A stretch of 64,000 bases of DNA from positions 202,421 through 266,420 of the forward strand of contig JANVCC010000041.1 of assembly GCA_025345505.1 (NCBI GenBank), in the 5' to 3' direction. Source of the stretch: Todiramphus chloris collaris. Lineage: Eukaryota > Chordata > Aves > Coraciiformes > Alcedinidae. Each line of letters starts with the position of its first letter. Position 1 is the first letter of the stretch. A program made the position numbers and the translations under genes. The notes beneath the pieces are model-generated. The model saw only the letters and a list, made by a program, of their open reading frames with translations. It did no database searches and was not told where the DNA came from. Shown here piece after piece: positions 11,832 to 25,352 of this stretch.

Positions 11832-14800
11832 GGCCAAAAGACCTCACAGCTCTCTGGGGAGCAAGCCCCTGGCCTCATTCCATGAAGTGAGTGAGACTGA
11901 GTCCCTCCACACCGGCAGCAGTGGGATTAAGAACAGTGAGTTTTGGCCCTACGTACAGTGAAGCCCCTATGTTTTCTAAATGCTACAAAGCCAACCTATT
12001 GAAAAGGTTTACAGCTTAGATGAAGCTGGCTAAGGGAGACTTTCTTCTTTTTGTATATGGAGTATCCCTTATGTTTCCACTGCATCAAGATTATTTGTTT
12101 CTAGGAGGCATGGAAACATGTTCAACAAATAGTGCAGACAAATCACATGGCTTGACACTTTCTTGGCTGGAAGTTCCAGAGTGAAACTGTAAACGAATCT
12201 AGTTCTTTTATATTCTGAAAAGGCTCAACAATGCTTAATCCAGCTTCATAAATAAGAGCTGATCATTACTTGCCAGTAAATAAAATTGATTTTAAAGTTG
12301 TGACTATCAGGATTCTAGTGACCATACCTTATTTATGAACACAACACGGGCTAAATGCTTTGCTGCAAAGGATATGCATAGGAAAGTATCTAAAATGTGA
12401 ATGAACTGTGATAGAAAAGTGCCATCATTCTCGAGGCTAAGTGCTCTTCTGAGTTAAGCTCCATTCAATTGTTTCCTTCAGCACTCCACAAGTGGAGGTG
12501 GAAACTGCAATGATGACATAAGAATATGAAAACAGACAAAACCTCTAGGTAGTTGTTGTGTAGTTGAGCTCAAAAGTAACAGCTGGTAGAGACCGGCAGT
12601 CAAAAGCTAAGAGGCAAGGAGGTTCAAATTCATGGTTTTCTCTCTCAGAAATAGACACCAGTAGAAAGCACAGGATATGAGGGTTGGTGGCCAGATTTTT
12701 AAAAGTCATAACTAACTTTGGATGTCTACTTTGAAAATACTGACAGCCTGACTTGGAGAAGGGAAGTATTAAATGCCATCTGGAAAATCAAACCCAAGAT
12801 AAGCCATCCAAACCTGGAGAAGTATATGGTGAAATTACAGCACAGCTGGCAACAATCTACCCTAGCATATGGAAGACCTCCAATGTCTTTATCTCCAGTC
12901 CCACACAAATACTTGCTCCAGGGTGTGGTATTAAGATGGACTTTTCCACATAACTGCCACCATGAGAGATTCAGTCTAATCAGAGGAGGTGTTACTAGAG
13001 GGTAATTGATTTCAGCATATTAGATTCTTATCCTTGGATAAGGTCAATAAAATTTTCCCCATCTTCTTTGGCTTTACATACAGAAAGGAAAAGTTTCATT
13101 CAGAATAAACCTCAATAATTAACTCAGAGCCTTTAATTAAATGCTAAATTAATGCATGTACTAGAGACACCCATGGTTTATGCATCTTTAAATGGTACTA
13201 AAAATCAGCACTGACATCTCCATCATCAGCAGAAGGTTATGCCCAATACTATTCCACAAAAATGGCTGTTGAAAGACAGATGAATCCAGCTGATCTCAGT
13301 AACCTGAACATGTACCCTGTGAACAAACCTAAGAAGTGAGCAAGAGTAATGTTAAACGATAGCACTTGAATGGAAATTAGAATGTACTTTTCTTGACTTT
13401 CTACAACTGCACAGCTGTTGAATTGTAGAATGAATTTGAATCATGTAGGGATTATGCTATGTTGTTTTAAATTTTGGTAAAATAAATTATTAACAGGATA
13501 TTACATTTCCAGCATTCTGTATAGTGATAGCTTTTCAAATGCCCCTAAAGCACCAGGTGTAGGCTACAGACGGAGGGAAAGAGACCTACAGTCATTGGTC
13601 TGTTTCAGTATGACATCTCCTTCCTTGAGTGTGTAACTTGGAACATTGATCTAGGATCATATGGCTGGATATCTTTAAAATAAAAATCAACAGAGGTCAA
13701 GTAGTATAATGAAAGAAGGCAATAGAAAAAAAAAAGAAAAAAAAATCACTTTTGCTGTAAGAATTCCACCCAGTTTTAACATAGATCCTGGCTTATGTCT
13801 AAAAAAGTTGCCAGAGATGTGAAATGCTTCAAAATGTTGGAGGAATTTATTGTGGGATGCATTTTAAGGGTGTTACTGCTTGAACTTTGGCATTTACAGA
13901 GAACTAATATTTTTCCCCAGACAGATCAATCTTTCTTTAGTTAACTTTTGTTCCCAGGAAGATGTAGAAAACAACATTTTGGTGTGTTTGATCACCAGCT
14001 GGTCGATACAAATGTTTATCAATGTCTTGTGGTCACTCATCCCAGAAATAACTTAGGTACAAGGGAATTGATGGAAGTATTGTCCCAAGTCTGACCACTG
14101 TGTTACTCGAACTACATGCTTTGCATTCAAGGAATCATGGTAGCTACATCTCTGTAAGCGTTTTGTCAGTCTACCTAAGCCAAGCTTTTTGAATTGTCAG
14201 GTTATATCATGCTGTTTTGTGGGATTTTACAGGATATATGATAAAGTTTTCTCTGCTTGAGTCAAGGCTAGTAAAACTGCCCAAAGAAAAACTGAGAATA
14301 GGAACATTTTTTCCTGTGCTGTATATTTTGGCATCAAATTGCTGTTGGCTAGTGAAGGCTAATAGAGAAGAGCAATGCCACAGATGGTGGAGAGAGCCAA
14401 AACATCCCTTCAGGAGAGAAATTTCCCCGTTCTTCTGAAGATTATAACCATACAGTTACCTTTAACCAGAGTTAAATTTCAGCTATGAGAGATTAGTTAA
14501 ACTTGCAAAATGGCTACTGGGTAAGGGCTAGATTAAAACTTTAGCACAAAAAGTTTTCCTGTTAGAGTGTACCTGATTTCACTGTGCTGGCTATTTCATG
14601 TCATTTAATACATGGGATGGTTGCAGTCAAGTGGAGAGAGTCAAAATGCTGTGTTCTCTGATTCCAGTGAGCTTGATGACTTCTGTGAGCTGCTAGCAGT
14701 CTCTGAAGTAGGAGCAGCCTTAGGGCTGGAGCTGAAGTCAAGGTCAAGAACAGTGAAGGATTTGTACACTTCTAAAATTGATTTCTTAGTCTTCAAAAAC

Positions 14801-17800
14801 CCTTGTGTGGATCTATTCGATCTGATGCACAAGTGAGAAAAAATATTTATGTCAGCGCTTCAGTCATCCAAGTTCTGAGTCATGTCAGCAGCAATTTATT
14901 CATGCTAATTCAGTGATTGCATCAGCTTCAAAGACATCACTCACATGAATCTAGAGTTGGAGGATGAGGTCTTATTTATGTAATAGTTTGAAAAGTGAGA
15001 AAATGAAGAACTCTCTTTCCTAATATTCCCTTCCTGTATAATTTATTTACATTTTTTATAAACATTGATTAGCACAGATGTTTCTAGTAAGATTTTCACC
15101 TCTGATCTGAATACATTCTTCTGTTATTTTGCCCATGAGAAGCTAGAAAAGAGGGAAAAAAGATTCCCCACTCCTCAATTTCCTTTAAAGAAAAAGAGAG
15201 GTTTTACTTATTGTATGAACAAAAAGAAAAGCTATTTGTGGGTAGACCTTTTGCGTGTTCTTTGGCTGAACTACCTTTTAGTCAGAAAGAAAGATGTATC
15301 TCCAGAAACCAAATCTTAATCAACACATGTATAGCATTACTATACCAAGTTAATTTCATTATGTATGAGATGGAATAAATATTAATACTAACCCTGGGCA
15401 ACAGACTTTAAAGTAATTTCCAAAATCACAGTGTAAGTAAGCACAGTGACAATGAGCTCATTGTCTCGCCTTAAATATCTTTTAAGAAGCCAGCTCAATC
15501 AGGAAATGCCAGCAGGTTTTTCCACAAACAGTTCAAGGACTACTAAATGCTGCCCTGTAAATTTTTCTCCTACACAGAGCCTACTGGCTCACTGTGATGG
15601 AGCTTCCTCTGAGACTAGGCCCTACTGAAGCAGTGGATCTAGCTTCATGTGTGTACTTACAGAGTTAAAAATCAATAAAAATATTTTAAAATAGAATACT
15701 AATAAATTACTTCTACTTTCTTAGCAGTATTAACTTATTAATTTGCAGGACTTTTTTTTTTTTTCCTGTAGACTGTGTTAATCAGGACCAAATAAAAGAC
15801 TTTGGTGAAATTGCAGCTCTAAGGTTTCATTTCTAGTGCCTTTTATATTGTAAAAGTCTTGTTTTCTGTGACTGAAAACTGATCTGAAACCCAACTAGGC
15901 TCAGAACATTGAATTGCAACTTTGAGCATTTATTTCTGAGGGGCAAACAGTAAAACATATTATAATGACCTCTATTTATATTATTAGCCTTTTATTGGAA
16001 ATATCTGCTTAATTGCAAAATGTCTGATACACATAAACCCAGCTTTCATTGTAGAGACAGTGAAAATCCTCTTTCAGAACAAGCCATTACCTTGTTGTTT
16101 TGCTACTCACTTGAGTAGATGAACATCCAAGATAAGATGAGGTCTGAACCATGGTCTGTCATTTCATATAAAGATTTTAGGATATTCTGGGAAAGTCTCA
16201 ATGACTCTTCCAGTTTGGGCTTGCTTTGGAGTTCTTCAGATAGGCATGCTTTGCTTATTGGCTTAAAAGGAAATGTAGGGGCTTGTCTGAGGATGAATAC
16301 ATTGAGTTCTTCAGGACCGGCAAACTAAAATATGTTTGCACCAGACATTAAGTCATATGCACTGAAAGTCAGCCAGTAGCTCAGACCTGGTCCTCAAGAT
16401 CTTCTGCTGGGCACCAGAGCTCTATGTTCATCCCCAATCAAGGGTTAATTATTCAAAGTGGAAGGCACATCTTAACAACAATAAACATCAGTTCTGAGCC
16501 AGCCTCCTCCTTCTACACCCACATTACACTGATGTTTGAAATGGGAAAATGGAAATTAAAGTTCATATCCACCCTTTGTCTATAACAAGCTGAAATTACT
16601 TCAGGGTGTAGAAGGAAAAGAAGCAGTTTCTCCTACACCCAGGGAAAATGTTCTGACTGCTCAGCTAACAGACAGTAAAAGGACAGCATCTTCATTGTAC
16701 ACATTTTGTCAATCTCATTGAAAAAAGATTAAAATTATTGAATACAGTTTGATCATTTTTATTCTATTGCAACCTGAAAGTTGCAGGGCACAATCCCTCA
16801 CCTCCCCTCTATACACATGCATACATTTACTCAGTAAAGTTTCCATTCGTGCAAATACGAATCCTGGAAAATTTGACACCCCAAGCTACAAAATGGACTA
16901 GATCATATGATCACAATGATTTTTTCTGGATAAATTACTTCTCCCATTTTGAGTTTTTCATTTTGCATGCTGTGATGTAGACAAATGAGGCAGGTTTTAT
17001 GTGTAAACAGGTTTGAGATTACCAATTGAAACTTATTTCAGCAAATTGGAAAAATCCTTTTTACCACAGTCAGTTAAGTTCTGTACTGGATCCTTTACAG
17101 GACTGATGTAACAAGTTATGAACTAAAAGAAAAATACTGCTTTCCTTCTAGATACAAGATAACTTACAGCAAAATAGAACACAAAAATAATCTCTGGTCA
17201 ACACAGACATCATTCTAGTAATGAAAAAACATGGATATTCACAGAACCATATTTTCAGAACCTTATAATTCGTCTCTTCATCAGCAGAAAAGGAGAGGCA
17301 AGCTTCCTGCATTGCCCTCTGGAAGTCTCAGGTTTGCAGGTATAGTGATTGGACCTGGGACACTGATATTTACTTTATATGCTTGGATCATGTATCTTAA
17401 GTTAGATAGTGTCAATAACTCCAGGATGTCCAGGCATGACATAATATGCTATTTTAAGATCAATATGTCAGCAAATTCAAGTCATATAATGAAAGTTTTA
17501 ACAGTGCTGTTAACAGTACACCTTCATCTTCTACAAGACCTAATTATCAAATGAAAATTAACATGTCTTTCAGATTTCAAGGAATTAATTTAGATTAATA
17601 AGAACTGAGATGGGGTTTAAGCTCACTGACTCTGGTCTGGCACTGTTCTTACATACTGCAAAAGGGTCTTGCCACCTACTCTGGATTTGCAGAGTAATGG
17701 CTTAATAGCAGGCTTAAACAAGTCATCATAAATCCCACTGATGATGTCCATCTCACCAGGCTGACTATGTGGCCAGGAGATGATGGTGAGCATTGAGAGC

Positions 17801-19344
17801 TATGCACAATACAGAGCAGTCATGAGACTGCTGACTTTAGAAGAGAGAACATTTACTTAAACAGAAGCTTCAATTCAATGTCTGTGGTTTTTTATTTGAA
17901 ATATTATCCTATTTCCCCAGCTCAGCTCTGAATCACATGCAGCAATGTGTGAAGCTGAAATCTAGCTTGTTTTAGTTTTACTGGGACACAACTTGCACAG
18001 TAAGAGTTTGAGGTTCTAACTCAAAACCTGATGATTAAAGCAGCGTACTGAAGTATAACATTTTATAGACATCATTGTACTTAAATTGCTTTAGGAATAC
18101 ACCAGGCTTCCAGGCTTGCTAAATGGAGTGGAAAAAATAACTCCATTATGCAACTGAGGGCAAAGGCAAATTTACTTCACCTAATTTTAAACAAAGAAAG
18201 AAGAAGAAATATTTAAAATTTGAAAAGGATTTTAGATATAAGCTTCAAACTTTAGTGTTAGCGTATTTTAAAAATGTCTCTCTGTTTCTTAAGAAAGCAC
18301 ATCATTAAGTTTTCTGATTGTCTTAATGTTAGAAGATAAGATTCACCCTCTGTTCACATTTGAATGCAATTTTTCTTCTTAATAGCCTATTTGGGAAATT
18401 TAGTGTCCTGCTTCCCAAGAAGAATGTGGAACCAAGAACAAAAGTCTCTGTACAAGTAAGTCCTAGAGAAAACCTGAAAGGCATAGAATTTCATGAGCAT
18501 TTCTCCAATTTATTAAATTAAGATGTGAGGTCATGCCCAAAGAAACAAATGTTGTGTCTGTCTCTGCAACTCTGTGCTGTTGCCAGATGCTCCGGCCTAA
18601 AGGAGTCATAGAAAAGAAGACTTGTGAGGAAATAAGGATGGAGGAATTAACTCCTAACATCTGAGAAATACATAGAGCATGCTGTTGAGGCAGAAATCAA
18701 AGAATGAGACGTGAGCATACCATAATACTAGCGTCCATTTGCTGTTTGTTTGTTGTGATGCTCCAAGAGGCACAAGAGTTTTTGCTTCTCATGAGGACCC
18801 TCTCCACACAACACACAAAAATAAAACCTGAGCAAGATAAATGTGACATCAGAACTGTGTTCTAAGGAATAGGGAAATCTTTGCCTGAACTCAAGATTTT
18901 CCATGCATACTGTTTGTTTTTGGTTGTTTCAAAGTTCTTACAGACATAAAGTCCAAATACAATAATGGAAACAAAATGTTTAGCAATTATTTTAAACTTC
19001 AGTTACTACACACTGGGGTAGATCAGTGTATCTTTATGATTGAGGGAAGACCACAAAATTCACAAGTGGTGAAGCGCAGAGAAACCATCAGTGTCAATTA
19101 CACAAGGCTATAACCCTTGAGTGAAAATAAATTGCTTATTACAACCACCTCACATTGCATGTTTGATTTATATAATTTCATCCTCTTTCCTTATATTTAT
19201 TATAATGATTTCAATACTTTCAATTACCAGTGCTGGCTACTGTCCTTGGGTAGGCACCTAAAATAATTTTGTATCTAACTGATAAAGCATTGACAGGAAA
19301 GATTTACAGCATTAGTAACAATAAATATTTGTGCGTAGTATTTT
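11832..19344. other. Unique AT-rich DNA
   Basis: Seven kilobases without a recognisable gene or interspersed repeat. A-rich runs lie at 13725-13746 and a T run at 15752-15764. Frames reach 107 codons (17231-17554), with no family seen. Confidence 0.5.
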
Positions 19345-19515
19345 AACTGTTGCTCTCCAAAAATCTCAAAGCACTTTATAAATGCTGATACAGCTTCATA
19401 TTGGGCTCTTTGTGAAGTAGCAAACCTTATCTCACACACTATTTTACACTGAAAGATTAACAAGCAGCATTTGATTGTAGCTGGTATAAGGATCTCAGGT
19501 AAAAGGAGGAAGCAG
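19345..19515 (-). mobile_element. MIR-type CORE-SINE relic
   Basis: The plus strand carries AATCTCAAAGCACTTTATAA, followed by TGTGAAGTAG, CCTTATCTC and ATTTTACACTGAAAGATTAA. This is the order seen in the complement of sauropsid MIR elements (ATCTCAAAGC-CTTTA, then GTGAGGTAGGTA, TTATCCCCATTTTACA, GATGGGGAAACTGAGGC). The element is therefore in minus orientation. It is highly diverged and non-coding. The right edge fades near AGGAAGCAGAGG. Confidence 0.65.
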
Positions 19516-21031
19516 AGGGATGCCGAGCTATAAAAGGAACTGATATGGATATTTTTTTTCCCTTAAAATGTGGTTAGAGATGTTTAAGATCTTAGTCATG
19601 ACAAAATACAAGCAACTTTAGTAAGATGGTAGTGTGACTACAACCACTGTGGAGGAACTAGAAAGGAAAGGATACATATTTTTAATATAAAAATACAAAG
19701 GTATTGTTACGTTATTCCCAGTACAGGGCAATCACAACCTGACAGTTCTTTAGAGGACCAAGAGATTAAAGAAGATGATAATGAATCACAAGACTCAGGG
19801 AAGACCTCCTTCAGACTCTACATTAACTACTGGGAAAGAGATGATTAGAAGTTGAAATACAATGTGAGTGTCTTCCTACTCATGGAAATCTAAGAAAAGC
19901 TAGGGCTGTTGCATTAAAACACTTAACAAAGCATAGATCACAGCAGAGATTTTTTTAAGCATTAATAATTTTGGAAGTTTCAGTTTTGGGACGGTTCCAT
20001 TTCCTGCTGATTTCTGAAAAGATCTTTGAAAATATTGCGTATTGGAATTTAAGATTGCTATATATTAAAGTGTATGTATCTACAGATTCTTTTCTGTCAC
20101 TGTGAAGACAATACCAAATTTCATACTGGGAACGGCTTCTCACCAGTGCTAACACTCAGCTGCACCCAGCGCCACTTTGGGAAATTCCTGCTGATTCAGG
20201 TCAAAATTGTTCTGCAGTTCAGTGATGGAGATTCAATGCTGGAAAAAATTCCCTGACAAGTGTTAGCTTACCAGCACACTTGAAACTCCTAATACTGAGG
20301 AACACTAAATTACAGCTCTCTTCTGAGTTACCTTAGTGACTACACCAAATTGTGTATTGTGCATGGACTTATGCTACAGTGACACATTCTCTGTGAGGAT
20401 AAACTATGGCACAATTAGGCAGATTCAGTGCAAAAATGGTCTTAGGAAAATACTTAGTGAATGTAAATTACAGAATATTTGAGCATAAAGAGAATAGTAT
20501 TACAGATATTGAACAAATCTGCCTTCAGAAGAGTAAGATGAAGATTTCTGAATAGTACTGTGTTTGGTTGTGGTTTGTTTCTTTTTGTCAGCATAAACAT
20601 CTTGTAAAGTAGCATCAACAGAAACAAGAAATAGTAATTTGAAAAACTAGAAAGTATTCCATTAAATGAGTTATTTTTACAACTTCAGTCTCCCAGACAT
20701 TGTCAACAGAGATAGAGCAGAGATGGAATTAATCTGTTTAAGTGGCACTAAAGATTAAACAAGCCCCATGGCGAAATAGTATTTGGATACAGCCTGTTTT
20801 CCATGTGACTTTGAATATGAAGTGTGCCAAAGAGAAGCAGTGTGACCAGTGCATTTCTTGAAACATCTCTTATCATCAGGCAGGTTGGACTGAGTCAGGG
20901 ACTTCCCTTGGCAGGACACCTTTGGGTACTAATTACAACTGTGAAAATTTGCAACAGGCCTTAAACCAGGATTGCAAGGTAGGTGGGAGAACGGTTAACT
21001 GAGCAGTTGGTGGACTGGTTGATGTTCATGT
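19516..21031. other. Unique AT-rich DNA
   Basis: No gene or repeat recognised. Two short overlapping frames on opposite strands near 20.1 kb are chance. Confidence 0.5.
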
Positions 21032-21075
21032 CTCCTGATGTCAGTGGGACTTTTGCCATTGAGCTCAGAGATGCA
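21032..21075. repeat. Fragment of ancient palindromic repeat
   Basis: CCTGATGTCAGTGGGACTTT then TGCCATTGAGCTCAGAGATG follows the alternating core TGAAGTCAGTGGGACTTTTG, CCATTGACTTCAATGG of the same old repeat group as at 41760. It is short but the block order fits. Confidence 0.45.
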
Positions 21076-23220
21076 AGGAGTTGTCTCATCTTGTTTTGTT
21101 TCCTAAGTTTTATCTACAGTTTCCACTAGGGTGGCTGCAGTTCAGGGAAATATTGAACTAGTGGATGGTTTCTCATAGTTTTGCCTTTTTAATTCATCTT
21201 AGTAAATCCATTCTTAATGAAAAACTATTACAATCATTTTAGCACAGAGAAATACTTGTTACTAAGACATTGTTTTGTAAGAGAGACAAGTATTCAAACT
21301 AGGGTTCAACCCTCTTCTGTCCTCCCCTTCCCTTAAGGTTTACTCCCCTCTTAAAGCAGTCCCCAGTCTCACACTTCTAACTCACTGAGAACTCTCTTTT
21401 TCTTTAGGGGAAAAAAAAAAACCCAATATAAAATCAAGCTCTCTTTAGAGTTGGGTCTCTTTATAAGGAGTTGGCTGAACTTTGCAAACTTTACCGAAGA
21501 GGGAACCCTTTCCCACAATCCATTTCAAGACCAACCCCTTTGATGTCACAGCTGGCTCAAGTAAACTCATTTCCTCCTTCCCTAATGTGTGTCTGATGCA
21601 ATTTTGGCAGGCTTTCCCTCCCTGCTGTTACTGCTGCCTGTTTTGAAACGAGGCCAAGTGCAATGTTTAATGTGAATGTTTGGTTTGGCCTAATCATCTG
21701 TGCTTTGTTTCACTAGTACTCCACATTATATATTTATATATCCAGATCTATCTATAGAGATCTCTAGGCCATTTTTTTTTCCCCTCTTTCCCTCCTTCTT
21801 TGCAAATAATTCACACCACATGTTTTCAGTTTATTCCTTTGTGGTCTACTCCACCCAGTTCCTAAATCAGTAAATCATCTTCATGCTTCTTCCCTCATCG
21901 AATGAAAGCAAGTTCTCAATTACAGAGACAGAGTTTTCAAACCTTTGTGGTGGATGTTGATTAGTTTCTTGGTAAAACTTGAAGGTGCTTGAAAACAGTA
22001 AAGAGGGTTTCAAAACGTCAGTATTTGCTCTATATTACACACACTGCTTTAACATCAGTGGCAGTTTGAAGATGTGAGGGGCAAGTCAGGAGTAGCTTGT
22101 AGAGAAAATAACATGGCATGTTGTTGAGATCACTTGCTTTCCCTGATAGGAAGATGTTGATAGAAGGGGGACCTCACCCACTGCAAGAAATGGACCAAGC
22201 AGTCCCAGAATAACTTGTAGGGCAACATGCATTTTGGGTCATGTGTGGATTCAGAACTTTGTGGCATTCTGCAAAACCTCTTTCACTCAACATGTTTATT
22301 CAGATTTGATTTGGATTAAAATTTGAAGTTAAACCTGTATTTGTAAATTAAACAGTACCTGGGGATGTTCCCAGGCCCCAGGGATTGATTGCTTATATTG
22401 CTGTACTTACAGCATGGCCATTGGCATCGCTTGGGCCCAAGTCACCCCAGGCTCTTCCAAACAATACTGCGTATTGTTTAGGGAACAGCAGGGCCAAAGG
22501 CCATTCACATTAAAGAGAATGCAACCCTCACTGTTTTAAAAGGGAGCTTAAGACTATAGTGCCATAATCTTTCATGTTGCTTGGCATCTGTGCTAGAGAA
22601 GGTGCTGAGAATGACATATACAGACATAGCCTAAGAGGCATTTTGAGAGTAGCTGGCATTAAACACCTCCTTTACTGCCTAAATGATTCCCTCTGCATGT
22701 AGTCCAAGGAGAAATATCATGTGTCTCTTCCTCTCCTCTGGAAGGAAATTCAGAGTATCTGAGGTAGTTTGCACTGAATAACCAAATCCATTCTGGAGAT
22801 GCCTCTTCCTCTTCACTGACTACCGAGGAGCAGGCTCCAGTTCTCATTCAGTAACCTTGGAATCTGACATGCTGTCATTGAAGTCTTCGGCATTATCAGT
22901 AACGAGACAGAAAATAGGGAGGTTCCTGAATACGGATAAATAATATTGTGATACACCAATCTGGTAGGTTGACCTTGGCCAGCTGCCCGCCCATTTGCTC
23001 TCTCACTCCCCTTCCTCAGTGGGACAGGCGACAAAATAAGATGGAAAAGCTCACAGGTCCCTGCAAAGACAAGGAGATTCACTTTGCAATTACCATCATA
23101 GGTGAAACAGACACAACTTGGGGAAAATTAATCTAATTCATTGCCAATTAAAATAGGTGGGGGTAGTAAGAAACAAACAAAAAAATAAAGCCACTTCTTC
23201 TACCCACATGTTATTCCCAT
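21076..23220. other. Unique DNA with possible regulatory content
   Basis: Includes the hairpin at 22459, an A run at 21411-21421, a pyrimidine tract near 21772-21800 and an AT-rich TATATATTTATATAT stretch near 21725. TGTTTGGTTTGGCC near 21678 and CTTTGCAAACTTT near 21480 look like transcription-factor sites, but no gene is seen. Confidence 0.4.
22459..22479. repeat. Short perfect hairpin, 9-bp stem
   Basis: AAACAATAC, loop TGC, GTATTGTTT: a perfect 9-bp inverted repeat with a 3-base loop. It is AT-rich and has no T-run after it that would suggest a terminator. AACAAT is also a SOX-type core, present here in both orientations. Confidence 0.6.
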
Positions 23221-23653
23221 TCGCTGGCTTCACCCCTTCCCTCCCGAGTGCTCTCCCTGCCCCCGGGTCCCAGCGGTGGGGATGGGGTCGGGTGCGTCTT
23301 TCTCTCGGCCGCTCCTCCCTCCTCCCCCGCTGTCTCCCGGCTCCAGCGCCGGCCCTGCCCCGGGCTCCGGCCCTTCAGGGACAACCCGCTCCCGGCCGGG
23401 CTCTCCAGGGCCGCAGCCCCTGCGGGAAATCTCCCCGGGCTGCAGGGCGGGTCTCTGCTCCAGGGGGGCTCTGCAGGGCATCCCTGCTCCGGGCCGCCAG
23501 CGCTTCCCGCCCCCTCCTCATCCTCCTGCTGCTGCGGCCTCAGCATCTTCAGGTGCCATGAGGGGGGAGCTGTGAACCCCCAGCTACCAACGGCGGACAG
23601 GAGTGCATGCGTGTCCCCAGAGCAGGGGAACGAACCCGGTCCCAAAGGAGAAC
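23221..23653. promoter_or_regulatory. Isolated CpG island
   Basis: A sharp GC-rich block stands out from AT-rich flanks. By my count 23221-23520 has 226 G+C in 300 bases (about 75%) and 25 CpG, giving an observed/expected ratio near 0.6; seven more CpG lie in 23521-23653. Such islands usually mark promoters or first exons. Several open frames cross it on both strands (up to 144 codons, proline/glycine/arginine-rich), which is expected at this composition, and none resembles a known protein. CAGGTGCC at 23549 could be a splice donor, but nothing proves it. The direction of any transcript is unclear. Confidence 0.65.
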
Positions 23654-23701
23654 GCCAGTAACAGTCACTCTGAATTGGCTAACTGCACCCGACTGATTAT
23701 T

Positions 23702-23758
23702 TCTGATGAGTCAGACTTGCCTGTTTATCTCATTTACTTTTCATCGGTTATAAAAATG
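23702..23758 (+). promoter_or_regulatory. AP-1 site and TATA-like box beside the CpG island
   Basis: Just right of the CpG island, GATGAGTCAGAC at 23705 contains TGAGTCA, a perfect AP-1 core. About 40 bp further on, CGGTTATAAAAATG at 23745 contains a TATAAAAA motif. Spacing and order would suit a plus-strand core promoter starting near 23780. Both motifs are short and can occur by chance. Confidence 0.3.
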
Positions 23759-25352
23759 TAGAGGCATGGTGAATTGACTAGGCTCTACAGGAAAAAAAAC
23801 CACTTTAACATAAATTGTAGCATTTAATTGGACAATATCAGGTTTGATAATTTAAAGTAGGAAAAATATTAAAGAGAACTGGCTTTTTCATTTTCTTACA
23901 GTGACTGTTTCTTTCCTGGTTCATGCACAGAGCATACTTAATGTGTTTTAAATAATTTCAATTTCACTCTGACATTAGAACACCACCTGCAATAGAAAGA
24001 TAGCTATTTTATTATATTGAATATTTGGATTTTACAAGATGAATAACAGAAAAGAAAAAAAAAAAAGTTTCCTGGATTAGGTTCTTGGGAAGTATTTGCA
24101 GCTGTACTTAGATTTCTGCTTTAATTCAGGAAAAAAAATATTGAATTTTGGAATTTCCTGCAGAATAGACATTTATGTTTTTGACAAAGCATACTGGGAA
24201 ACTCTTTGGCACAGGAACTGTTATTTATAGCGGACTTGATTAGCACACAGCAACTGCAGTCATACTGATCACTAGGAATGATTGGAATGGATATAGATCA
24301 AACAAGAATTTATGAATTGGCTAAATGTTCAGCAGATATCATACCTGACAATTTTAATTATCTACTGTAGTTCTTGTAACTCCTGTAAGTCAGTAGCAGT
24401 GACTATATCATCTTTATTGCCTGTGAAGCATGAGGCATTTTAAAGAGACTTGTGGTAAGTGAAGCATATATGACTTTGTGATGACTTTACCTGCATTTGT
24501 GAGATTGGAGCCAGACCTGGGTTTGTGACAGAGAAGTCAGTGCGCAAATGTGGTCTGGTTATGGCATGAGGAAGAAAATTACAGTAATGTAATTCTTGTG
24601 CTGAAAACAGCCTTATTTGTTGTTCACAGACACTAACTGATCACAGCCTGTGAAATGGAATTAAGAATGATGTTTGAAATAATTTGCACTTTTTAATGAA
24701 TGATATTAAAGATACAAGTTGTGCAAATACAAAAAACCAAGGGGAATTTAGAGACATGCAAACTTTGTTAACCATGTGTTCTTCAAAGAACTAGAGCCCC
24801 AGAACCAAACAAAGCAAAGTAGAAATGGCATCAAAGTTCCCAAGACCAAGTACAAATGTGATGGAAGACAAATCAGAAAAAAATCAGAAGAGCAAAGTTC
24901 AAAATTAGATCCAATTGTAAATAAATGCAGGGCAATATTCCATAATGCATTATGGTAAGAGGAGGGCATAATATTGATATGATAGCTGATAGAGAGGGAA
25001 AATAATTGGTGGATGGAGCTGAGAAGGCTTAAACCCTTTTTTCCTAATTTCTGATTATGATGCTGGATGAACTGGCTGGACAAAGTTACCTGAGTATCTT
25101 CTCTCCTACCCAGGCCTTAGGAATTTCTTCCTAGTGTACTCAGGTGACTGGCCAAAGCGATTTCCAAGGACGTGGATGCTGAAAAGCTTCTAGCAGAGGG
25201 ATTTTCTCAGGTCCTTACAATATTCGGTGAGAATCCTGTCTTGCTCATGCATGTTATGAAAAAGCAGTAGGATGTTTTTTGTAAGCTAGGGTAACACGTG
25301 GTGTTTTGCTAAGTTCTGTTTATGGTACATTGGAAAAATACTTTGAAATAGG
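23759..25352. other. Unique AT-rich DNA between CpG island and LTR
   Basis: No exon recognised downstream of the CpG island. A run of A at 24056-24065. A 111-codon minus frame (24748-25083) has no known family. Confidence 0.5.

Noticed and set aside
21720..21770. AT-rich TATATATTTATATAT with AGATCT repeats as a functional palindrome
   Set aside because: The inverted symmetry is imperfect and typical of AT-rich low-complexity DNA.
23157..23661. Several overlapping open frames of 83-144 codons in the CpG island
   Set aside because: They occur in many frames on both strands at once, are biased to P/G/R/A, and show no domain. High GC lowers stop frequency.
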